Shown here in pieces: positions 15,918 to 23,353 of a DNA stretch of 32,895 nt (position 1 is the stretch's first letter; each line of letters starts with the position of its first letter). A program made the translations under genes and the position numbers. Below the pieces are notes generated by a model that had not been told where the DNA came from, ran no database searches, and worked only from the letters and a program-made list of their open reading frames with translations. The DNA comes from Gemmatimonadota bacterium (lineage in GTDB: Bacteria; Latescibacterota; UBA2968): assembly GCA_009838845.1 (NCBI GenBank), contig VXRD01000153.1:1-32895 (forward strand). Direction: 5' to 3'.

Positions 15918-16460
15918 ATGGGAAGTACTGAACGAGATCGTTTCTGGACGCTGTCAAATGCCGTTAGTTTGTTGCGCGTGGTGCTGACTCTGCCCGCTGT
16001 GTGGCTTATTGCATTGGGGCCGGATTATGTATGGGAAGCATTCGGCGTGGTAGTGGTGATGATTGTCAGCGATTGGGTAGATGGGTGGCTCGCACGCTGG
16101 CGGGATGAAATTTCACAATGGGGTAAGATTCTCGATCCTCTGGCTGATAAAGTAGCTGTTGGTGCGATTACAATTGCCATGGTTGTGTTCAAAGATTTGC
16201 CCGTATGGCTGGTTGTGGTCGTTTTGTTGCGCGATGCAGTGATTTTTTTGGCGGGGATGTATCTGGTCAAGCGACACGATGTGTTGTTGTCTTCCAATTT
16301 TTGGGGTAAGGTCACTACGCTGGTGCTGAGTGGGTTGCTTTTGGCCTATTTGTGGGATGCCGATACGCTTAAGCCCGCGCTGATTGGTCTGAGTGTTGTG
16401 TCTCTCGTTGTTTCACTGATTAGTTATGGTCGGCAGTTTTATGATGTACTAAAAAAATAG
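15918..16460 (+). CDS. CDP-alcohol phosphatidyltransferase family protein (PgsA-type)
   Basis: The 180-residue protein carries the complete CDP-alcohol phosphotransferase signature D-x2-D-G-x2-A-R-x8-G-x3-D-x3-D, read here as DWVDGWLAR, then eight residues, then GKILDPLAD. These aspartates bind the metal ions that catalyse transfer of a phosphatidyl group from CDP-diacylglycerol to an alcohol. The N-terminal 'LSNAVSLLRVVLTLPAVWL' resembles phosphatidylglycerophosphate synthases, so PgsA is the best guess, although other acceptors are possible. Four membrane-spanning stretches can be seen, fewer than the usual six. ATG 15918 is chosen because GTGAGG precedes it; GTG 15906, overlapping the upstream stop, would add four residues. 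Confidence 0.85.
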   Translation: MGSTERDRFWTLSNAVSLLRVVLTLPAVWLIALGPDYVWEAFGVVVVMIVSDWVDGWLARWRDEISQWGKILDPLADKVAVGAITIAMVVFKDLPVWLVVVVLLRDAVIFLAGMYLVKRHDVLLSSNFWGKVTTLVLSGLLLAYLWDADTLKPALIGLSVVSLVVSLISYGRQFYDVLKK

Positions 16461-16470
16461 CGGGGTCGAT

Positions 16471-17145
16471 GTGCAGATCAGTGTGATTATTCCCGTTCTA
16501 AATGAAGAAGCTGTTATCGGCGCGTGTCTGGCACAGTTTTGCGGTGTTGAGGATGTGGAACTAATTGTGGTAGATGGTGGGAGTACGGATGACACGCAGG
16601 AAGTGGTTGAGGCGCTTGGTAGGGCACAATGGGTTCAGGTAGGGAAAGCAGGGCGGGCGCTGCAGATGAATGCTGGTGTGGAAAGGGCGACGGGCGATGT
16701 GTTTTTGTTTTTGCACGCCGATACATTTTTGCCCTCTGATGGGTTGATGTTGATACGCGACTCGTTGCGCGTATCCAGTGTGGTGGGCGGGCGATTTCGG
16801 CTCGAGTTGTCGGAGAAGACGATTGGTTTTCGGTTGGTTGCGTTTTTCAGCACATTGCGCTCCCGGTATTTGGGGATTACTTATGGTGACCAGGGTATTT
16901 ATATTCGGCGAGAGACTTTTAATGCTGTGGGGGGATTTCCACCCTTGCAGTTGTTTGAGGATTCCGAATTTTGCGCGCGTGTGGCGCTTATGGGCAAATT
17001 TGTGATGCTCAATGCACGGGTATGCAGTTCCACACGGCGGTGGCGCAAGTGGGGCTTTGTTCGCACTGTGGTAGAGATGTGGGTGTTGCGTATTCTCTAT
17101 GCGTGTTCCGTATCGGATGTCACGTTGAGTCGATGGTATCGGTGA
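16471..17145 (+). CDS. Family 2 glycosyltransferase (TIGR04283-like)
   Basis: The 224-residue protein begins QISVIIPVLNEEAVI and has VVDGGSTDDT, 'AGRALQMNAGVERATGDVFLFLHADT' and 'GDQGIYIRRETFNAVGGFP'. These are the GT-A nucleotide-sugar site, the DxD-equivalent HADT and the acceptor loop of family 2 glycosyltransferases. The GRA-x-QMNAG and LFLHADT stretches are typical of the TIGR04283 group, sometimes called rSAM/selenodomain-associated transferase 2. No radical-SAM partner is present in this window. The start is GTG 16471, 10 bases after the previous stop, with GGGG at 16462-16465 as a poor ribosome site. Sugar donor and acceptor are unknown. Confidence 0.88.
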   Translation: MQISVIIPVLNEEAVIGACLAQFCGVEDVELIVVDGGSTDDTQEVVEALGRAQWVQVGKAGRALQMNAGVERATGDVFLFLHADTFLPSDGLMLIRDSLRVSSVVGGRFRLELSEKTIGFRLVAFFSTLRSRYLGITYGDQGIYIRRETFNAVGGFPPLQLFEDSEFCARVALMGKFVMLNARVCSSTRRWRKWGFVRTVVEMWVLRILYACSVSDVTLSRWYR

Positions 17146-17150
17146 ATGAA

Positions 17151-18047
17151 ATGGAATACAGAATATTTGGCAAGACGGGATGGGAGGTCAGTGAGATAGG
17201 GCTTGGTGGGTCGTGGTTCTACGGGCGTCCGGAGATGGGGCTAAAACCGGTGTCGCATGGCGTGGCGATAGTGGAACGGGCACTGGAATTGGGTGTGAAT
17301 TATTTCGATACCGCGCCACTTTACGGGCGCGGGCGCAGCGAAGAGGTGCTGGGTGCCGCGCTGTCGGGGGTGCGAGAGCCGTATTATCTGGCGACAAAGG
17401 TGGGGTATTATCCCGAGCCATTTGACTATACACGCGATTCCGTATGGCGCGGTCTCGATGCGAGTTTGAAGCGGTTAAAACACGATCATGTGCACCTTTT
17501 GCAGGTGCACGAGGCCGAAAAAGCCGGGTGGCCCGGGTTATTTGATGTGGGTCGGACTATAGAGGCGTTGTTGGAAATACAGTCTCAGGGAATTTGTGAC
17601 TATATTGGGCTGACGGGTTCTGATCTGGGTTTGATGTCCCGGGTGCTCAAAGAGACCGATGTTTTTGTTTCGGTGATTACGTTTTGCAAGTACGATTTGT
17701 TGACGCGAGAAGCAACAGAGGAGTTGGTTCCCACAGCAGCAGAAGAAGGCGTTGCCGTGATTTGCGCTTCGCCACTGCACGCGGGGTTGTTGGGTTCAAA
17801 ACGGGATCAGTGGATGGCACAGGGGCGATTTGCCGATTTGTATGACGATCTAATACGGGTGGAGAAAATTGTTGAAGGTGTGGATGAACCTCTGACGCGC
17901 ACGGCTTTGCGCTATTTGTTGTCGGACAATCGGGTGTCAATGTTGCTGTGCGGGGTATCGGATATCGATGAGTTAGAGGATTGTGTGAGTGTGTCGGATG
18001 GCGGGCAATTATCTGGAGAATTGATTGCAGAGATTGAGGGGGGATAG
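17151..18047 (+). CDS. Aldo/keto reductase
   Basis: This 298-residue NAD(P)-dependent oxidoreductase of the AKR superfamily starts MEYRIFGKTGWEVSEIGLGG, the usual family N-terminus. The catalytic tetrad positions are visible: Asp and Tyr in NYFDTAPLYGRGRSE, Lys in LATKVGYY, and His in LLQVHEAEK. A late motif (TALRYLLSDNRVSMLLCGVSD) fits the C-terminal cofactor-binding part. The family reduces aldehydes or oxidises aldoses; the resemblance to L-galactose or L-fucose-type dehydrogenases is only general. ATG 17151 gives the conventional N-terminus; ATG 17133 and GTG 17142 are in frame and would overlap the glycosyltransferase. It sits with a Gfo/Idh/MocA dehydrogenase and an amidase, which suggests carbohydrate catabolism. 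Confidence 0.9.
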   Translation: MEYRIFGKTGWEVSEIGLGGSWFYGRPEMGLKPVSHGVAIVERALELGVNYFDTAPLYGRGRSEEVLGAALSGVREPYYLATKVGYYPEPFDYTRDSVWRGLDASLKRLKHDHVHLLQVHEAEKAGWPGLFDVGRTIEALLEIQSQGICDYIGLTGSDLGLMSRVLKETDVFVSVITFCKYDLLTREATEELVPTAAEEGVAVICASPLHAGLLGSKRDQWMAQGRFADLYDDLIRVEKIVEGVDEPLTRTALRYLLSDNRVSMLLCGVSDIDELEDCVSVSDGGQLSGELIAEIEGG

Positions 18048-18050
18048 TAT

Positions 18051-19091
18051 ATGCAACCCGTTCGCATAGGGATGATCGGATTGGGCCATATTCCACAGAA
18101 AGCACATTTGCCAGCCCTATCCCAATTGGCTGAAAAGGGCGAGGTGGTGTTGCAGGCATTTTGCGATGTGGATCAGGGCATTGTGTCTGAGCAGGCAAAG
18201 GTTTGGGGCGCGAAATCTATTTATACGGATCACCACGAGATGTTTGACAAAGAGGAATTGGACGGGGTTTATGTGTGTTTGCCCCCGGCTTTGCATACGG
18301 ATGCGGAGTTGATCGCTGCGGAGAAGGGGATCGCTCTTTTTGTGGAGAAACCACAGAGTTTAGATATGGCTCAGGCTGTGGTGTTTTGTGAGGCGATTGA
18401 TAGGGCGGGTATTGTTTCCCAGGTGGGGTTCATGAGTCGCTATTATCCTTCTGCTGAATATTTGAAGGCGATGCTCGAAGCGCGGATTTCGAGGCACGCA
18501 CAGGTGCAGTTGTTTTACAGCGGACGGCATATCCGATACTGGACGAGTCGCATGGCCCTGTGTGGGGGATCGTATGTGGAAAATACCATTCACATGATTG
18601 ATCTGCTGCGTTTTTTTCTGGGCGATATCGAGGCGGTATCGGCGTTTTATTTTTACCGCGCGGAAGGTGATGGGCCAGAGCCGATCAATATGCCTTATGC
18701 CTATAATGTGAATTATCGATTTAAGAGCGGTGTGGTTGCCAATGCGACGACATCGCGGGTGTTGACCAATGTGAATTATGCGCGGCGCGAGGTGACGGTG
18801 GTTGCCGACGACGCGCTTTTCGAGTGGTCGGCGCAAAATGTCGTGTTGAATGGTGAAGAAGTCGCGGCGTGGGATGATCGGCCCAATGCATTTGCGTTTC
18901 AGGCAGAGGCATTTGTCGGTGCGATACGGAAGGGAGATCGCACTGCGATGCGGAGTTCTTATGGCGATGCGCTGAACAGTCTGGCGGCTGTACTGGGAGC
19001 CAATGCATCGGCAGAACGCGGTGGGGAGCTTGTGTTGTTAGAGGACATGATTGCCGGACGGGTGACGTGGTCGCCCGGGGAGGATATCTGA
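18051..19091 (+). CDS. Gfo/Idh/MocA family oxidoreductase
   Basis: The 346-residue protein has the N-terminal dinucleotide-binding fold (IGMIGLGHIPQKAHLPAL), the family's 'LFVEKPQSL' with the conserved lysine, and the C-terminal sheet domain containing CGGSYVENTIHMIDLLRFFLGD, where the histidine is the usual substrate-site residue. Members oxidise or reduce sugars, inositols or sugar-nucleotide derivatives with NAD(P). The substrate cannot be read. ATG 18051 lies three bases after the aldo/keto reductase stop and has GAGGGGGG at 18036-18043 as a ribosome site. This tight spacing, with the amidase starting just beyond, indicates one transcript. Confidence 0.92.
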   Translation: MQPVRIGMIGLGHIPQKAHLPALSQLAEKGEVVLQAFCDVDQGIVSEQAKVWGAKSIYTDHHEMFDKEELDGVYVCLPPALHTDAELIAAEKGIALFVEKPQSLDMAQAVVFCEAIDRAGIVSQVGFMSRYYPSAEYLKAMLEARISRHAQVQLFYSGRHIRYWTSRMALCGGSYVENTIHMIDLLRFFLGDIEAVSAFYFYRAEGDGPEPINMPYAYNVNYRFKSGVVANATTSRVLTNVNYARREVTVVADDALFEWSAQNVVLNGEEVAAWDDRPNAFAFQAEAFVGAIRKGDRTAMRSSYGDALNSLAAVLGANASAERGGELVLLEDMIAGRVTWSPGEDI

Positions 19092-19093
19092 CT

Positions 19094-20491
19094 TTGGATA
19101 TACATTTTGCAACCCTATCGGAATTGGGCGCGCGCTATCGGGCGGGCGATGTGTCGCCGGTTGAGGTGGTGGATACGCTACTCAATCGCATTGAAGAATA
19201 CGGTGGTCAGACAAAGGCGTTTATTACAGTTACGGCAGAACGCGCGCGCGCCGAGGCACAGGCGGCGGAGGCGATGTTGCGGTCGGGATCGGATTTGGGG
19301 CCTTTGCACGGCATTCCAATTGCGCTTAAAGATCTGTTTCACACGGTGGGTATTCGCACGACTTCGGGTGCGAAAGTATGGGATACATTTGTGCCAGAGG
19401 ATTCGGCAACTGTCGCAAAGCGTCTTTCGCAGGCCGGTGCCGTGTTGATGGGTAAGACCAATATGGTGGAACTCGCGTTTGGGCCTTATGGTTTGAATCC
19501 CCATTACGGTACACCACCGAATTCCTGGGGATCAGAACGCGTACCGGGGGGATCGAGCAGTGGGTCGGGGGTGGCTGTGGCGGCGGGATTGGTACCTGTT
19601 GCGATGGGTACAGATACGGGAGGCTCTATCCGCATCCCGGCTTCGTTTTGCGGTGTTGTGGGTCTCAAGCCCACGCTGGAACGGGTAAGTCGTGCTGGTG
19701 CGATGCCGCTTTCGTGGACGCTGGATAGCATGGGACCTTTGACGCGGTCTGTGGAAGATGCCGCGCTGGTGTTTGAAGCGATCGCGGGGCCTGATGCGGC
19801 TGACCCGGTGACGTTAAATCAACCGCTGGTGGATGTGGTGCGCGGGTTAAAGCGAGATATAAAGGGGTTGCGCGCCGGGTTTGTGCGCGATCCGTTTTGC
19901 GATGGGGCAGATGCTGAGGTTATCGCTTCAGTAGAAGCCGCGGCGGGGGTTTTGTGTGATTTGGGGGTTGATGTGGAGGAAATGCAATTTCCCGAAGCGC
20001 GAGAAGAGTTAGACGAAGAACTCGAGGGGCGCGGCAGTGCGATGATTATGTGTGTGGAGGGGTATGCATGCCATGGAGATTTGATTGCCCGGCAGGGCGA
20101 GATGATGGATCCGCGCATTCGAGCGCGGATTGCACATGGCGCATCTTTTTCTGCGCCAGATTATGCCGCGGTTTTACAGCGGCGCGAAGAGTTGCGGATC
20201 TCGGCCCGCGAGACCCTGCGAGATGTGGATGCCGTGATTTGTCCGACGATGTTGACGGTTGCACCGCGTATCACAGATGTCGATGTCGCGCCCGTCAGGT
20301 TGACAACGCGGCTGGTCAATTTTTTGGGTTTATGCGCGGTGTCGGTTCCGTGTGGGTGGTCTGATGAGGCTTTGCCCATTGGTTTGCAGATTATCGGCAA
20401 ACCTTATGACGAGGCTCGGATTTTGCGCCTGGCTTATGCTTATGAGCAGGCGGTTGGCTCGCGGTTAGCTCCCGATTTCACTCGGGCATAA
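19094..20491 (+). CDS. Amidase signature family protein (GatA-like)
   Basis: The 465-residue protein has the amidase-signature Ser-cisSer-Lys triad: Lys in IALKDLFHTVG, the cis-serine in the GGSSSGSG motif, and the nucleophile Ser in GTDTGGSIRIPA. Length and layout fit GatA-like amidases, but no gatB or gatC is near, so a catabolic amidase is more likely than the tRNA-dependent amidotransferase. The start is TTG 19094, two bases after the previous stop and preceded by GGGGAGGAT at 19077-19085. An in-frame GTG at 19067 would overlap the upstream gene and lacks a ribosome site. The 3' end overlaps the convergent binding-protein gene by 14 bases. Confidence 0.88.
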   Translation: MDIHFATLSELGARYRAGDVSPVEVVDTLLNRIEEYGGQTKAFITVTAERARAEAQAAEAMLRSGSDLGPLHGIPIALKDLFHTVGIRTTSGAKVWDTFVPEDSATVAKRLSQAGAVLMGKTNMVELAFGPYGLNPHYGTPPNSWGSERVPGGSSSGSGVAVAAGLVPVAMGTDTGGSIRIPASFCGVVGLKPTLERVSRAGAMPLSWTLDSMGPLTRSVEDAALVFEAIAGPDAADPVTLNQPLVDVVRGLKRDIKGLRAGFVRDPFCDGADAEVIASVEAAAGVLCDLGVDVEEMQFPEAREELDEELEGRGSAMIMCVEGYACHGDLIARQGEMMDPRIRARIAHGASFSAPDYAAVLQRREELRISARETLRDVDAVICPTMLTVAPRITDVDVAPVRLTTRLVNFLGLCAVSVPCGWSDEALPIGLQIIGKPYDEARILRLAYAYEQAVGSRLAPDFTRA

Positions 20492-21443
20492 ATTCCGTGG
20501 TGAAGAGCAGGTTGAGATCGACTTTTTGGTCAATCATGTCCAGGCTGTGGAGGATATCCTGTGTTTGTTGCCACTTTGCTTCAGTTTGGGCGCCCAGGCC
20601 CTGTTGTTGTGTGTCGGCACTATGCAACAGGGGAATCAGATATTTGAAATTGGCGCGATTGAAGGCCTCGTCGCTTTCGGGACGCGCGGCCATGTAGGCT
20701 GCTACCGCATCTTCGGGATGATCGACGGCGTGTTGCCATCCGCGCAGGCTCGCCCGCAAAAAGCGTTTGACCAGATCGGGATTTTCTTTGAGAAAAGACT
20801 CATTGGCAATGATATTGGTGCTATAGACATCGATGCCGTAGTCCGATAGGGCAAGGCGATTGACCGCGTGGCCCTGAAGTTCGACTGTGACGGGTTGATC
20901 TTCGGTGTATCCGAGCATGGCATCGACTTGGCCTGCGAGGAGCGGCGCCGGGCTGGCTTCGCTCATGCCCATGAGTTGTATGTCTTCTTCGGGGATATTC
21001 TGGTGGCGCAAGAAGGCTTGAAATTCGCGGTGTTTCGTGCCGCCGATATTGACGCCAATGCTTTTGCCGATCAGGTCCTGCGGTGTTGTGATATTTTTTT
21101 CTACGAGTGAATAAACGACCACTGGGGTTTGCTGATTGATTACTGCGAGCGATACAATAGGAATGTTGCGCACCCTCGCCATAACAGTTGCCGATCCGCT
21201 GGCCACGCCGAGTTTGTAGGTGCCGTTGCCCACGACGCGAGCTGAAGTGGGGGCACCACTGCCTTCGAGGATTTCGATCTCAAGTCCCTCTTGTTCGTAA
21301 AACCCCTTTTGTTTGGCGACAAAAAAGCCCGCGTGTTCCATCTGCGCCTTCCAGTCGAGAATGAACTGTACCTGTGTCTTGTCTGTACTCGTACAGGACA
21401 GGGTGATGAGTGCGAGGGCAAGAGCGATGAATATTTTTTGCAT
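20478..21443 (-). CDS. ABC transporter substrate-binding lipoprotein, NMT1/ThiY-like
   Basis: The 321-residue protein has a short signal ending in LITLSC (Cys17, a slightly off-consensus lipobox) and then the NMT1/THI5-like fold. Its opening (VQFILDWKAQMEHAGFFVAKQKGFYEQEGLEIEIL) matches the stretch that lines the ligand pocket in ThiY-type pyrimidine-precursor binding proteins, and 'GSATVMARV' and 'IGVNIGGTKHREF' follow in the expected order. The ligand could be a thiamine precursor, riboflavin or another small aromatic compound; no TPP or FMN riboswitch is seen upstream. ATG 21443 is preceded by AAGGAG (complement of 21451-21456). It lies downstream of the permease gene on the same strand; no ATPase is encoded in this window. 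Confidence 0.85.
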   Translation of the reverse strand: MQKIFIALALALITLSCTSTDKTQVQFILDWKAQMEHAGFFVAKQKGFYEQEGLEIEILEGSGAPTSARVVGNGTYKLGVASGSATVMARVRNIPIVSLAVINQQTPVVVYSLVEKNITTPQDLIGKSIGVNIGGTKHREFQAFLRHQNIPEEDIQLMGMSEASPAPLLAGQVDAMLGYTEDQPVTVELQGHAVNRLALSDYGIDVYSTNIIANESFLKENPDLVKRFLRASLRGWQHAVDHPEDAVAAYMAARPESDEAFNRANFKYLIPLLHSADTQQQGLGAQTEAKWQQTQDILHSLDMIDQKVDLNLLFTTEFMPE

Positions 21444-21470
21444 GGGAATACTCCTTGTTTGTAAAGCGCG

Positions 21471-21486
21471 AATAGACGAATAGACG
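21471..21486. repeat. Two tandem 8-bp units (AATAGACG)
   Basis: Two perfect copies of AATAGACG lie in the intergenic region upstream of the binding-protein gene. Together with the tract at 21527-21582 they bracket about 40 bases of unique sequence. Two copies alone could arise by chance. Confidence 0.5.
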
Positions 21487-21526
21487 AACCCCGCTCTACC
21501 ACCCCAAGTTGTTACAAACTCCGTTG

Positions 21527-21582
21527 CTGATTCGTTGATTCGTTGATTCGTTGATTCGCTGATTCGTAGATTCGTAGATTTG
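21527..21582. repeat. 8-bp tandem repeat tract, seven units
   Basis: Seven consecutive 8-base units fill the space directly after the permease stop codon: CTGATTCG, TTGATTCG three times, CTGATTCG, TAGATTCG and TAGATTTG. The unit is not a multiple of three and lies outside genes, so it looks like a slippage-prone tract. Read on the - strand it is a repeated CGAATCAA. Confidence 0.85.
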
Positions 21583-22365
21583 TTATCGACCTATGGTTTC
21601 AACGGCGCCGCCCCAACGGCGCAGGGCTGTTTTTTCGAGGCCGTCAACGAGCAAAAACAGGCCCGTGCCCATACACCCGAGTGCGAGCAGAGCGGCAAAC
21701 ATCAAATCGGTGGCGAGTTCTGAATTGGCGAGCCGAATGAGGTGGCCCAGACCTGCACTGGAGCCGACAAATTCGCCGACTACCGCGCCAATCACACTGA
21801 GCGTGATGCACATTTTGAGTGCGGCAAAAAGATAGGGAATGGCATTGGGCAAGCGCACTTTAAAAAAAATTTGTCGTTGGCTGGCCGAGAGTGATCGCAT
21901 TAAGTCGAGGATGGATTTGTCAACGGATAAGAGACCGCGCGTGGTGTTGATCACAACGGGAAAAAAAGAAATGAGGCCCGCAATAATCACTTTGGGCAAA
22001 AGGCCAAACCCAAACCAGATGACAAAGACAGGGGCCAGTGCCTCTTTTGGAAAGGTTTGGGTGGAGATGACCAGTGGATAGAGCATTCGTTCGATCAGGC
22101 GGGAACGGGCCATTGCTATGGCGCAAAGTAGCCCCGATGATGCGCCTGTGAAAAAGCCGCCGAGGGCTGCGGTGAGTGTGACGAGACCGTGAGAGAGCAG
22201 GAGGCGATGGGATGCGGCAAATTTGGACAGGATTTGCGAGGGTGGCGGGAGGATAAATGCGGCGATGTCGAGACTTCGCACGACTATTTCCCACAAGCCG
22301 AGTAGCAAGGCGATAAACAGTCCCGAAAGAGCGTATTCTCGGGCAAAAAAGCGGATTAGTTTCAC
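21583..22365 (-). CDS. ABC transporter permease (SsuC/ThiX-like)
   Basis: The 260-residue inner-membrane protein has about six hydrophobic helices and the binding-protein-dependent permease loop 'LPNAIPYLFAALKMCITLSVIGAVVGEF', which contacts the ATPase. It starts 'FFAREYALSGLFIALLLGLWEIVV' and contains 'FILPPPSQI', both typical of the nitrate/sulfonate/taurine and ThiX-type permeases. The start is a GTG whose codon overlaps the stop of the upstream LecA-like gene by 4 bases (GTGA), so the two are translationally coupled. The partner binding protein lies downstream after a 139-base gap filled mostly with 8-bp repeats. The ATPase must be encoded elsewhere. Confidence 0.88.
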   Translation of the reverse strand: MKLIRFFAREYALSGLFIALLLGLWEIVVRSLDIAAFILPPPSQILSKFAASHRLLLSHGLVTLTAALGGFFTGASSGLLCAIAMARSRLIERMLYPLVISTQTFPKEALAPVFVIWFGFGLLPKVIIAGLISFFPVVINTTRGLLSVDKSILDLMRSLSASQRQIFFKVRLPNAIPYLFAALKMCITLSVIGAVVGEFVGSSAGLGHLIRLANSELATDLMFAALLALGCMGTGLFLLVDGLEKTALRRWGGAVETIGR

Positions 22366-22736
22366 AGGTCAAACAAGATGATTTGCGCGTGGAGGGAACC
22401 GGCCTGGCTGTGGTATTCGGGATTTTCATTCATCGCGAGAAATAGCGGGCCTTCGTAGGGCGAAAAAAAATCGAAATAATTGCCCACTGAAAGAATGGGG
22501 CTGTCGCCAATGCGTCCAACGAGTGCCCCCACATTTGTGCCGGGCAAGAGATATTGATCATTGGCGGGACGCCCTTCAATGCCATCGGGTCCACACCAGA
22601 CAATGGTAAGCGGACGCATCTCGGGAGACCAGAGGCCCTCTGCTGTGATAATTACGCGCTGATCTTTTTGTATCTGGAGATACATTTCTTGCCACACGGC
22701 GTTTGGACGGACGGTTTTGGTAATTGTGAATGCCAC
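22362..22736 (-). CDS. Small LecA (PA-IL)-like lectin-fold protein
   Basis: The 124-residue protein has no signal peptide. Its second half follows Pseudomonas LecA closely in order: a tryptophan and GPDG segment, then GALVGRIGDSPILSVGNYFDFFSP (LecA has [25 protein letters not shown]), then a strand, then a loop ending in AGSLHAQI (LecA NSGSFSVNI). The LecA calcium and galactose loop NDVPGTYGNN is replaced by NENPEYHSQA, so most calcium ligands appear to be lost. The fold assignment is inference from this alignment by eye. The start is GTG with GAGGAG seven bases upstream. It is the first gene of the unit and overlaps the ABC permease gene by 4 bases. Confidence 0.7.
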   Translation of the reverse strand: MAFTITKTVRPNAVWQEMYLQIQKDQRVIITAEGLWSPEMRPLTIVWCGPDGIEGRPANDQYLLPGTNVGALVGRIGDSPILSVGNYFDFFSPYEGPLFLAMNENPEYHSQAGSLHAQIILFDL

Positions 22737-22771
22737 AGTTTCTCCTCGGTTTGGGGTGTAAAACGGCTCGC

Positions 22772-22800
22772 AAAGTACGCCCGTAAAAAATGCTTGTCAA
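22772..22800 (-). promoter_or_regulatory. Sigma-70-type promoter for the LecA-like/permease unit
   Basis: On the - strand a perfect TTGACA (complement of 22795-22800) is followed by 17 bases and TACTTT (complement of 22772-22777). The LecA-like gene starts about 35 bases downstream. The -10 box is a partial match. Confidence 0.55.
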
Positions 22801-22822
22801 GCGGAAAGTTCGAAGAAAGAAA

Positions 22823-22851
22823 TTGACTCGAAATGATGTGATTTATATTAT
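22823..22851 (+). promoter_or_regulatory. Sigma-70-type promoter for the bactofilin gene
   Basis: TTGACT at 22823-22828, a 17-base spacer and TATTAT at 22846-22851 give a near-consensus promoter. It points at the bactofilin start codon 34 bases further on. It is back to back with the promoter at 22772-22800. Confidence 0.7.
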
Positions 22852-22885
22852 GTGGATGCTGATAAATTTTTTGGAGGAGAGATCC

Positions 22886-23287
22886 ATGGATCGCAACACA
22901 AATTTTGACAAGACCATGAATACCATTATTGGACGTGGGGCAGTCTCTGAAGGTCATTTTCAAATTGCGGCTGGCGTGCGTGTGGATGGGATCTTGAAGG
23001 GGGAACTCGAGTCATCCGGAACGCTGATTGTGGGGAAGTCGGGTGTTATTGAGGCCAATGTGAAGGTGCGCGACGCATTGATCAGCGGGCGCATTGTGGG
23101 GAATCTGGTGGCTGAAGAAAAAGTGCATTTGCAGTCGCAAGCCACTTTTATTGGGAAAATTCAAACGGGCGTCTTGATCGTTGAAGATGGCGCTGTTTTT
23201 AAAGCTGACTGCGATGCGGGTAGTGATATACAAGGGGTTGATCGATTATCAGATGAAACGGCGGAGGTGCAACGCGAGGAAGCTTAG
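22886..23287 (+). CDS. Bactofilin (polymer-forming cytoskeletal protein)
   Basis: The 133-residue protein has the bactofilin core: short beta-helix repeats such as NTIIGRGAVSEGHFQIAAGVRVDGILKGEL, SSGTLIVGKSGVIEANVKVRDALISGRIVGNL and VHLQSQATFIGKIQTGVLIVEDGAVFKADC. Bactofilins self-assemble into filaments that help organise cell shape or envelope machinery. ATG 22886 has GGAGGAGA at 22873-22880. The frame is open further upstream to 22790, but that would include the promoter at 22823-22851 and has no ribosome site. It is a single-gene transcript: a promoter precedes it, and a terminator hairpin follows the stop by about 20 bases. Confidence 0.92.
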   Translation: MDRNTNFDKTMNTIIGRGAVSEGHFQIAAGVRVDGILKGELESSGTLIVGKSGVIEANVKVRDALISGRIVGNLVAEEKVHLQSQATFIGKIQTGVLIVEDGAVFKADCDAGSDIQGVDRLSDETAEVQREEA

Positions 23288-23307
23288 TGCGTTTCCTGGA
23301 AAGACGC

Positions 23308-23352
23308 AAAGCCCCAGGCGATCATGGTTTGCAGATTGCCTGGGGCTTTTTT
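23308..23352. terminator. Rho-independent terminator after bactofilin, possibly bidirectional
   Basis: A 12-bp stem (AAAGCCCCAGGC at 23308-23319 with GCCTGGGGCTTT at 23338-23349) is followed on the + strand by six T residues. It ends two bases from the stop codon of the - strand RND gene, so it may also serve that transcript. Confidence 0.9.
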
Positions 23353-23353
23353 A

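Noticed and set aside
20471-20486. Small inverted repeat CCCGA-6-TCGGG at the convergent amidase/binding-protein ends
   Set aside because: The stem is only 5 bp, lies inside both coding ends and has no T-run on either side, so it is not called a terminator.
19094-20491. GatA of the tRNA-dependent amidotransferase
   Set aside because: No gatB or gatC is adjacent, and the gene sits with sugar oxidoreductases. General amidase activity is safer.
22737-22885. TPP or FMN riboswitch upstream of the NMT1/ThiY-like transport unit
   Set aside because: None of the conserved THI-box or RFN sequence blocks can be seen in this gap or in 21444-21582.
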